This document shows positions 55,574-64,000 of a DNA stretch of 64,000 bases, one piece after another. Both the position numbers and the translations under genes were made by a program. Each line of letters begins with the position of its first letter. Position 1 is the first letter of the stretch. The notes below the pieces were generated by a model. The model was not told the origin of the DNA and searched no databases. It saw nothing but the letters and a program-made list of their open reading frames with translations. This stretch comes from Neofusicoccum parvum (taxonomy: Eukaryota > Ascomycota > Dothideomycetes > Botryosphaeriales > Botryosphaeriaceae), in NCBI GenBank assembly GCA_020912385.1, contig CP087211.1:2418001-2482000 (forward strand), given 5' to 3'.

Positions 55574-56405
55574 ATGGCCTCGATGTCCGGTTCCAGCATC
55601 TCGCCGGAGTCTGCTCCCTACCGTCAGGCGGCATCGCAGGGCCAGGCTTTGGACGCCCGCTTCCGGTGGGAGAAACGTGTCGTGCCTATGCGCCCTAGTA
55701 AGAGCGAACATTTCTGCATGCCTGTCGAACCCATGACTGACTTTGTCAGGCTTCGCGTACATCGAGCTACATCCTGTCCTGACAAACGGATACATTGACG
55801 AGCAGAAGTTCCTGTTCTTCAAGCCAGGCACCTCAGTCATCGTCACCTCCAAACCCACCCTGAGGGAGCACAACCGCCTTGTTGCAGAAGCTGCTGTGCC
55901 GCCCGTCAAGACAATCCTGGAGAGCACTCGAGCACGCGGGCCTATCTGGATCAACAAGTACGTGAACGTCAACGATGTGCGGGACATGCTGGAGCTTCCC
56001 TTGGAGAACGATGCGCACTTCTACGGCAACATCACCTGGACTGGAGACCGCATCCGCCTTATGGCCTTCCCCAGCGTGCACCCGCGGCACGATGGCTCCA
56101 CCCGCGCCGTTACCGTCACCACCCGTGAGCACGAGGTGAAGCAGCTGGGATGGGGTGAAGTGTGCTACCTCAAACCTGGCGACGACATCTTCTTCGGTGA
56201 CCCTGACGACGTCAACCTCTGGAGCATCTGGCGTGTTGGCGCCGTTCACTTCGGGAAGCTGGTGTACTGCCGGCCTGACTCACGATTCGACAAGGCTCTC
56301 ACCCACGTATGCTTCTACTGTCGGAATTGCGAGAGGCATATCCGCTGGGGCATTGCCCTGCTGTTTTTCAGTCTGGCCGCATGGCTCTTGGCTCTCACCT
56401 TCTGA
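55574..56405 (+). CDS. Unrecognised protein with a C-terminal membrane segment
   Basis: Exons 55574-55697 and 55750-56405 (52-nt intron) give 259 aa. I do not recognise a family. The body is soluble-looking and rich in charged and aromatic residues (for example HFYGNITWTGDRIRLMAFPSV, and GWGEVCYLKPGDDIFFGDPDDVNLW). A Cys/His cluster CFYCRNCERHIRW (about 226-238) sits directly before a single hydrophobic helix GIALLFFSLAAWLLALTF that ends the protein, giving a tail-anchored layout. The cluster could bind a metal. The N-terminal 40 residues are Ser/Gln-rich. Position between an SDR and a zinc-cluster gene on the same strand gives no firm hint of role. Confidence 0.72.
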
Positions 56406-56775
56406 TTCAATCTTGGCCTTTGTCTCTTCCGGCGGTGATTGAAGGACTTTGGCCTCTTGTGATTGGACGTGTTTTCAGGCGCAACTTCCATAATGGGAAA
56501 GTTTCCATGGCTCATGGAGTACTCATATGCCTACGGCACTCTTTAGTAATAGGGCAACAGCGTCTCTGAATATTTTCGAGAATAGACTGGAGCCCTTCCC
56601 ACCATAAACCAACAGTTAACGTCCAAGACAGATCTGCATAAAGGTCACGTGAAACTTAGTCAGCCATGAGAATCGGAGTTACGGTATAAGAACGCGAGAT
56701 TTCTGCAGATCCCGACATCCACACTGCACTCATAAGGCCTCTGGCCAACTCAGGCATCCGCCCCACTTCTTCGCC
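56406..56775. promoter_or_regulatory. Promoter of the zinc-cluster gene at 56776
   Basis: CGGAGTTACGG at 56674-56684 runs directly into TATAAG at 56685-56690, which is 86 bp before the ATG. The same 11-mer with one change (CGGAGTTATGG) occurs at 62086-62096 in the PRISE-like gene promoter. Confidence 0.45.
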
Positions 56776-59195
56776 ATGGTGGATCGCTTCGAGTCCGCTG
56801 CTTCCGGTGCGTCTTCAATACACTATTGCTCTCCAATATCATCCTGGGTCAATGATCCGCGGCTGAGCGAAAGAGTGCTGTTTAGCCGAAAAGTAAAAAG
56901 TTCAAGCTCGTATTTTGGCACATGATTCTGATTGGATGTTTTCTCGCGGCCAATCCGAACCAATAACTTTACGGAGTCTTTTACTGCTACACCGACTAAT
57001 CATTTGACCGAGCAGGTTCCGATGGGAAAATAAGGATACCAAAAGCTTGCGAAGGTAATTCTGGGTTCATAGCGTATCAACCCGCTCTGACTTAATCATA
57101 GAATGTCGCCGTAGAAAGCAAAAATGTAATGGCTTGACGCCTTGCAACGTTTGTTCCAAGCGCGGCAGCCAGTGCAGGTATCGAAACTTCACCAGGAATA
57201 GGGCCTCCAAAGCTTCACTCTCTCTGAGGCGTAGACGACAAGAGTCGCCCAACCCGATACCCGTGGATCCTGATGCTGGAGAAGCTCATCCAAGTGCGCC
57301 AGCGGCTATGAGTGTCAACTCCGAAAATCAACCCGTTCCGCCTCAGAAGCGCATTTTCAACAACATCCGGGCTACTTACACCCCACCGGAATCACCTTCC
57401 TGCGTACTCCAACTCTACTACGGGCCTTCATCAAACTTCTCGTTCCTGCAGCACATTCACTCGCACCTGACTACGCGACGAGCATCCCAGTCGGTTAACG
57501 AAGGCCACGATGGTGATGAGGGGATTGAAAAATACAAATATAACGGCATCGTCTTCGGCAGCGTAGCGAACCAAGGCCCGACAACTTCCACTGTCTTCCT
57601 CCGCTATGAGCTTGCGAAAGCCTTCCTCCAGAACTATCTCTCCACCATCCACCATTTCATGCCACTTCTTGATCCTGAGCGGCTACGCTCTACGTTCGAG
57701 AGACTCTACGGTTCCAGAAACAAGACAGAACCTGTTGAGCCTTTGGAAAAAGCATTATTAGTCATTTCAATGGCAATGGGTGCTATTTCGACCGAGCATG
57801 AGGATTGGAGAGAAACGCTTCTGGCACAAGCGCGAACAGAAGCCGAATCAGTGCGTTATCACGTGAACGTGAAAGCCGTCCAAATAGCTCTGCTCATGGC
57901 TCACTGCGAATTTGCAACGGGTCACCCGAACCTCTCATACCTTTCTCTCGGCAGCGCCATTTCAAAAGCCCTTGCTGCAGGAATGCACAAGGAAGGCCGT
58001 GGCTCTGACAGCCGATCCGAAGCGAACCACACGATGTGGGTCCTCTTCTGCAACGAAAGCATCTCTTGCCTTATGACAGGACGGCCCTATCTGCTCGATC
58101 GAGAAAACATCACCATTCCACTTCCGGAGAGACCATCTTTCCGGACAGCGTTTGTTCGGCTTTCCATGACCATCCGTCGCACGCATCGGATGTACCACCA
58201 CCATGACGCTTCCATCATTTCAGAACTGATAGAGTCTGTCCATTGCATCCACCAGGAGCTCAAGGACTTCTCTCATCTGGCCAAAGAGGATCTCGGCGTG
58301 GTGATTGGGGGATCAACTTGTCCTATGGACGGACAGAAGCTTTCATGGCACATCGTTACAAATTACCGTATGGCTTTCCTCGTCTGCTCGTCACGAAGAC
58401 TGACAGATTTCCAGTATACTTTTACACGATGCTACTTGCCTTCCGACCCATGCTGCTGCTGCAAGTTGAGTTGAAGAGACTGACCGAGACAGAAACGAGT
58501 GGCGGTAGCGGGTTCCGGAGCCATCACCACAACATGCCGTTGCTATTGGAGGCTCGCGAGCAGTGCATCGACGCAGCAAGATTCATCATATCGTTCGCAG
58601 AATCCATGTTGGCCACCGTCACGGGCGTGCAGGCAAGCCCCCCGGCCCTCCACTCGAACCACAGAGCTTCGAGCGTGACCTGCTGACTTCGCACCAGGGC
58701 CTCTGCAACCACGGATACTTCCTCGAAAGCGCGTGCTTCGTGCTGGTCCTGGCGGCAGTGCATGACCACAGCTCCGCGGCCGCCAGCCACATCCAATACA
58801 TCACCCGCGGCCTGGCGTCCTGCCGCAAACTGGTCCAGCGAGAGCCGGTCCGCAGCGTCGTGGCGGCGCTGGAACAGATGCTGGAGAAGCTGGAGGCGCG
58901 CGGTGTAGGGCGGCAAGGGAACGCGACGGATCAGCGTTATGGCGCCGTGGAAACGGTGGAGGCCGAGCAGAGAGAGGTGCCGGCCGAGCCACTCGTTCGA
59001 CAGGACGGCGGCGCTTCTCAACATGGCATTTGGTCCGGGCAGGATCAGGGGATGACGCACAGCGTGGGCGGTGATGCCATGCTCGATGATGTGGAATGGC
59101 CGAATATGGACTGGGGCGTTGACTTTTCGGTGCTGGACATGGAGTCGTTTGTTTCAGTCATGGGAAGCCAGCAGGGCTTTCATAGCCTGTTCTAG
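56776..59195 (+). CDS. Zn2Cys6 transcription factor with fungal transcription-factor domain
   Basis: Exons 56776-56806, 57016-57054, 57102-58367, 58415-58632 and 58698-59195 give 683 aa. The zinc cluster is assembled from three exons: Cys22, 25, 32, 38, 41 and 48 (C-x2-C-x6-C-x5-C-x2-C-x6-C). A middle region matching the fungal-specific transcription-factor domain follows: FLQNYLSTIHHFMPLLDPERL, MAMGAISTEHEDW, HPNLSYLSLGSAISKALAAGMHKEG, MWVLFCNESISCLMTGRPYLL. The last intron (58633-58697) uses a GC donor; a 38-nt GT-AG alternative (58627-58664) also keeps frame and would add residues SFERDLLTSHQ. The C-terminus is acidic. Nuclear regulator, possibly of the convergent MFS and the PRISE-like gene. 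Confidence 0.83.
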
Positions 59196-59469
59196 CGGGA
59201 GTGCGTCTTAAAGTTATTTTAAGGGCTTCTGAAATTGCCTCACTGGCTGCAAATGTGTTTTGAGTTTCGAATTTTCTATGCACACCTATAAAGAGGTCTT
59301 CACGACTTGAAAATAGAGTAACTTTACTACAATCAGAGAGATATGTACAATACGAGCATATGCGGAGCAGGTAAATAAATTGTTACTCCATAGATTTCAA
59401 ACTATCATGAAGGCAAGGAGTACGAAATGTGAGCTTCATATCCAATCTGAAATCCAAGGGTGACAGCTC

Positions 59470-61437
59470 TCACGCAGACTGGAGAGTCTCAGGGAGGCTG
59501 GATCCCTTTTGAAGACTGACAGCTGCCGCCGCGGCTATTGCCGAATACTTGCATTTGCTGCGAATTCCCTCACCAAATCGGTAGAAGAGAAAGGGAAATG
59601 GTAAGCAGATGAGAGCAAGGAAGGCCGGTATTGTAGATGCCCAGTGGATGCCTGTTACGTAAAGCGGTGTCAGAATCAAGACAAAAAATCGTGTCCTGGA
59701 CGGGGAGGGGGCTGCCTACCAAGACCGTCGTACATTTGGCGGGTGAAGAGCGGGAAAACAGCACCAAAGACGGCCCTGAACACGGAGTTTGCGGCCAGCA
59801 CAGATGCAGCGTAGATGGTGTAGGAGTCGACAAGGTAGTTCATAACAGCTATTCAACAGTCAGCAAGTGTCAATCACGATCTGGCTTGATGTGAAGACAG
59901 TGGCTTCGAAGGCAAGCTCACAGAGAAAAACAAGGACCATGGCGAAGCCGAATGGAGCTCCTGCCGCAACGCTTGCAGGCCACGGTAGCGAAGGACTGTT
60001 TGTCCAAGCGAACCAGAAGAGGCCGATTGGCAGAGCCACTGCACCGAGCAGGCTTGGAGGTAAGCGGGCCTCGGGCGGCGCGTTGCCGTCGTTCTCTCGT
60101 ATCACGCGCAAGTACCGTGGGTTTTCGACCCAGATACTGTATGCCACAGATGCAAGCATCCCAATCGCGACTCCGATGAATGGAAGACCAGCAACGCCTG
60201 CGCTCCAACCGCGATATTGCTGATACACAATCGGGTACGCGCCGAAGAGCATGTACAGCGTTCCGTAGATGATGGCCATGTAGAAGCTCAACAAAAGGAC
60301 AATCGGCTCCTGGAAAAGAAGGATCCAAGGCCTGGAAAGATTAGTATAAAGCGCTTCTGTGAGGGCTACTGGCTTGTTCTCGGCTTCGAGCTTGCTCAAG
60401 TAGACTTTGCCAGTCAGTCTACTTAACTCCGCCGCTCTCCGCCTCAAGAGGACCGGGGCATAGGTTTCGGGCACAGTGATGGAGGCGAATATCCACACCA
60501 CTCCTGAGAAAATGGTCATAACACCCTGGATCCAGCGCCAACCCTCTGTCTCGCCCAGAAAGCCGCCGACCAACGGTCCAATAACTGCAAGATTCAGTCA
60601 GCCTCGTTACCTCCCCAGTCCATAGCGTAGGCAATTGGTCGTCTATCAATGAAGGAGTTTACCAGGACCCATGAATGGGGCAGCCGCGAAGATGCTCATT
60701 GCCAGACCTCGCTCTGTGGCATTGAAAATGTCCGAGATGACGCCGCCTGCGTTGGTGAACGGCGAGGCGCCAAATGTCCCTCCGAGGAACCGTAGCACGA
60801 TGACCGTTTGAATGTTCTGAGCTCCCGCTGTGCCTGCGTTGAAGCAAGTCAACGCTCCAAATGTGATGAAGAAGATGACTCGTCGGCCGTACATCTCGCT
60901 CAAGGGCGCCTGTCGCCCGGCATCAGTTTCAACAACGGCTCGCGTGGGTAGTTCTTGAGGGTTCTGTGAGGCACTGTGATGGAAAGTAGGAATCCAGCCA
61001 TACCCATATCAATGGCCCTAGGCCAAAGCCGAGGACGAACAAAGAGAGCCCAACTGTTGCTACCTCATGACTGGTAGAGAGATCTTTCTTGATGCCTTCA
61101 ATACCTGTTGCGAGGAATGAGCACGGAAATTGTATCTTGCGTGTGATAGATTTTTAAGCTGCGTACCTCCCGAATACGCCGATGAGCAGAACGACACGCA
61201 CAGCGTAGTTTGTGCCACAGTGAGCGCGACGAACCACTTGTACCAGCTCTTCCACAAGAGAGGATTGCCAGGGTCGTCAGTTATCCATTCAGCGACATAC
61301 GGGTCTTCTGTGGTTCCGCCTCCTTCATAATTCCAAGACAAAATATCAGCCGTAATAGGCGCCCGGTCAGCCAACAAGCTCGATCTCACGATGCGAGTGA
61401 ATCCAGATTGCTTGCCGTTCGTTGTTTTCTCGCTCAT
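59470..61437 (-). CDS. Major facilitator superfamily transporter (DHA1, Tpo1/Flu1-like)
   Basis: Six exons (61437-61167, 61104-61004, 60909-60663, 60584-59922, 59848-59720, 59651-59470; minus strand) join in phase to 530 aa. The N-terminus ends [30 protein letters not shown] is the A-motif loop; GRVIS-type features include [29 protein letters not shown] and [20 protein letters not shown] (motif C and the following helix). The central loop holds [19 protein letters not shown]. The second half has [14 protein letters not shown] and [22 protein letters not shown]. Such DHA1 carriers export polyamines, drugs or natural compounds by proton antiport at the plasma membrane. The start at 61437 is the only ATG in frame near the N-terminus. 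Divergent from the PRISE-like gene. Confidence 0.88.
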
Positions 61438-62249
61438 CTCGTTCGACCAGGAGCGGAGTCTAGCCAAGGTGAGGCGAGATGTGGTGGTTTGGAGGTAGGA
61501 ATCCTCCGATTACGCTTGCACACCCCGTTAGCAGAGCCATATATGGGAGACGCCGAAGCGGGAGAACATGGTCCGGAGCCGCACATGCAGGCCTGAGTGC
61601 GGATAGACCGCATTTCGAGCGTTTCTGCCGGCCGCCTTTGTGGCAAATGCACGCAAGCGTCGTTTGGGATGCTGCGCGATATTGCGAGACACCGGCATTG
61701 GCTTCCCGACGACTACAAGTGGACCTCGTCGCCCATTTGGGAAGGATGTCGGATATACAGCTTGTAGCTGTCGGCTATACATGATCCCTGTCGATCTGCA
61801 GCCAATCATTGTCGCTGAAGTATATATCCGACCGAGAATGTATAGCCGAACTCGCCCCCCGCTCAGCAACCACGGACACGATTATCTAAAGCCAAGGAAC
61901 TACTCCAGTTGGAAAGAGTGGCTATTGTGGAGACAAACATCCCCTTTCTTGCCTTAAACAAACGATCTACCCACACGCTTGCATGAATGCTCAAACTGCA
62001 TTCGGTCGGAGAGTGTGCTCAGCTGCTTCTGCTGTCACCGCCAGCACGTCAAGATCCACAGTTTGATCTCCATACGGCGACCTAACGGAGTTATGGAGTT
62101 TCGTGCGAGGCGGTACTCTCATCAGAGAGAGCCAGAATGTTGCGTATAAATGAAATCTTCACAGAAGCCGTTTTGTTACCATCCAGTTTCACCACGATAT
62201 CTTCTCCTCACTCTTCCACTCAAATTCCGAGCTGTGGCTCTCGTCGAAA
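61438..62249. promoter_or_regulatory. Divergent promoter, MFS transporter / PRISE-like reductase
   Basis: 812 bp between divergent ATGs. TATAAA at 62145-62150 is 100 bp before the reductase ATG. A 12-bp perfect inverted repeat lies at 61771-61782 and 61838-61849, with an interleaved imperfect pair. CGGAGTTATGG lies at 62086-62096. Confidence 0.5.
61749..61849. promoter_or_regulatory. Interleaved inverted repeats with CGG/CCG ends
   Basis: TCGGCTATACAT (61771-61782) is the exact reverse complement of ATGTATAGCCGA (61838-61849). A second, imperfect pair, TCGGATATAC (61749-61758) and GTATATATCCGA (61820-61831), interlocks with it. Each arm begins or ends with CGG/CCG, the half-site bound by Zn2Cys6 proteins. 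Confidence 0.6.
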
Positions 62250-63686
62250 ATGAGTGACCTTTTTGTCCCAAGCACCGCCAAAGTGGCCTTTGTGAGCGGC
62301 GCCAACGGCATCAGTGGCCACGCTATCGTCGAGCAATTGATTAGAAAGCCGAAGACGGAATGGTAATCTTACTCCCTGGCTTGGCAGCCATCTGTCAATC
62401 ACGTTTTCGCTGATCACGTCCTTTTTATCCAGGCGCAAAATCGTCGTTTCGTCTCGCCGTGCTCTCCCGAACTACTGGATCGATCCCCGGGTCGAGTTCG
62501 TGGCTGTCGATTTCCTTGATCCGAAGGAGGAGGTCGAAGCCAAACTGAAGCGCGTCTGCAAGGACGTGACCCATGCCTTCTACACCTCCTACATCCACGA
62601 AGATGACTTCAAAAAGCTTAGGGATTGGAATGTTCCCCTTTTCAGGAGCTTCATCGATGTCATCGACAGTGTTTGCCCGAATCTTGAAAGGGTTTGCCTT
62701 CAGACGGGCGGCAAGGTTGGTGACACCAACTCTACGCAAGTTGATCTCTCTTGATGACTGACGCTCCCTTCCTCTGTAGCACTACGGTGCCCACCTCGGA
62801 CCCGTGAAGGTTCCCCTGACCGAGGATATTCCTCGCTACGACGACCAGGGCTACAACTTCTACTATAGCCAAGAAGACTATCTCTTTGAGGTCCAGAAGA
62901 GGCGGGGAACTTGGTCCCACAACATCATCCGCCCCAACGGGATTGTCGGATTTACCCCTCACTGTAAGTGTCTGGCCCTTGATAGCTGATTTAGACGAAG
63001 CCCAGGCTTACAAAGGTGGTGTCTGTACGTTTTTAAAGCCAACGGCATGTCTGAAGCTTTGACCGTAGCCTTGTACTTCATCATCAGCCGTGAACTCGGT
63101 GAAGACGGAATGTTTCCGGGCAACAAGTTTTTCTACGACTCCATCGACGATATGTCGTACGCTCCCAGCATTGCCGACATGTCCATTTGGGCGGTGACGC
63201 AGGAGCACTGCAAGGATGAGGCCTTCAACCACTGCAACGGCGATGTCATTGTTTGGCGGTACTTTTGGCCGCAGTTGGGGAAGTATTTTGGTCTTGATGT
63301 GAGAGTTCCGTGGCAGATCCATCCGGCTGAACTGCACTGACGGAGAGTAGATTCCCGAGCCCAAATTCGCGAAGACCCAGGAGAGGTCCAACACGCTGGA
63401 CAACGAAGTCGACATGTATGAGTGGGCAAAGGACAAGAAGCCGGTTTGGGAGGCGATTGTGAAGAAGTACGGCGGTAACCCCAAGGCTATTGAATGGGGA
63501 ACCTGGGGCTTTTTCGGGTGGGCGACGGGAAAGAGCTGGCTGACTATCGGCACTACCCAAAAGGCTCGGAAGTTCGGTTGGACCAGGATGGATGATACGT
63601 ACGAATCTTGGAGGGAGACCTTCAGGTCTTTGGAGAATGCTGGCATCATTCCCAGGATGCCGGAGGTCAGTGATCTCAAGCAGTAG
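62250..63686 (+). CDS. PRISE-like SDR (progesterone 5-beta-reductase / iridoid synthase-like enone reductase)
   Basis: Exons 62250-62362, 62433-62715, 62780-62963, 63039-63298 and 63351-63686 give 391 aa. The N-terminal VSGANGISGHAIVEQL (residues 15-30) is the NADP motif of PRISE enzymes, with SSRR following strand 2. HAFYTSYIHEDD, TGGKHYGAHLGP (Lys132) and NFYYSQEDYLFE (Tyr160/161) supply the catalytic Lys and Tyr of this family in place of the usual YxxxK, followed by RPNGIVGF. These enzymes reduce activated C=C bonds of enones with NADPH; fungal members are mostly uncharacterised. The third intron ends in a weak TAAAG acceptor, chosen because it restores the HSNGMSEALT segment. Divergent from an MFS exporter. 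Confidence 0.86.
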
Positions 63687-64000
63687 ATGCGGGATCTCCG
63701 AGTTATATCATCTTGCGGGCCTTTGTCTGAGTGTAGCAATGTTTCAGCCTTCCCATTTCGATCGTCGATTCCGGTAAATCCGGCATCAGGGATGAATGAT
63801 ATCACGAAATCTGATTACGCTTGGACCATAGAATACCCGAAGGCTAGGTCAAACGAAGTCTAGATGAATGAGTAGATTTTGCTCGGCTTGAATCAATCAT
63901 GTCCGTGAGCCGTCCCCCCAAGGAATGGATCCACCGCCCTTCCCGCGGTGTACAAGCTTGGGCCTTCCACCAAGCCCCACAGGTCGTCCTACATAAGGAG
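63687..64000. other. 3' flank of the PRISE-like gene, to window end
   Basis: No gene start or RNA recognised in the last 314 bases. Confidence 0.4.

Noticed and set aside
1..64000. CRISPR arrays, bacterial operons, rRNA genes, intact transposons, telomeric repeats
   Set aside because: None seen; the sequence is eukaryotic with introns, and no regularly spaced repeats, rRNA segments or transposase domains were recognised.

Overview
The window reads as nuclear DNA of a filamentous ascomycete (Pezizomycotina; class not resolvable here, a Dothideomycete-like source is only a guess). The basis is short spliceosomal introns (mostly 47-100 nt, GT-AG), GC-rich third positions, four Zn2Cys6 fungal regulators, fungus-specific families (RTA1-like, Sip5, Atg15 with a Cys/Trp repeat tail, Rtf2, PRISE-like reductase) and an intron-containing tRNA-Val. 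I support 23 protein genes (one cut by the left edge), one tRNA and two decayed tRNA-like copies. Exon limits were set by joining reading frames at splice consensus sites and checking phase.

Left part (1-15.5 kb): end of a DUF829 protein, a Gfo/Idh/MocA oxidoreductase, an epoxide-hydrolase-type hydrolase, a zinc-cluster protein with an unrecognised C-terminal region, an RTA1-like membrane protein and an Upc2-like zinc-cluster regulator. Long gene-poor stretches (5.1-8.4, 10.9-14.0 and 15.5-20.7 kb) separate them.

Middle (20.6-46.2 kb): a divergent pair makes glycine betaine from choline (betaine-aldehyde dehydrogenase and a covalent-FAD choline oxidase). Next come a ketopantoate-reductase-like protein, a gene-poor stretch holding tRNA-Val(AAC) and two decayed tRNA-like copies, then a largely housekeeping block: D-arabinose dehydrogenase-like AKR, Sip5, divergent Atg15 and VPS9-domain protein, Rtf2, and a second Gfo/Idh/MocA oxidoreductase.

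Right part (47.3-63.7 kb): a metabolic-looking neighbourhood. It has a zinc-cluster regulator, an amidase diverging from an MFS transporter, an extended SDR reductase, a small protein with a C-terminal membrane segment, a second zinc-cluster regulator, a second MFS transporter, and a PRISE-like reductase diverging from it. The two divergent promoters carry palindromic or inverted CGG/CCG elements of the kind zinc-cluster proteins bind. This is my best candidate for an undescribed inducible catabolic or detoxification module; the substrate is not evident from sequence.
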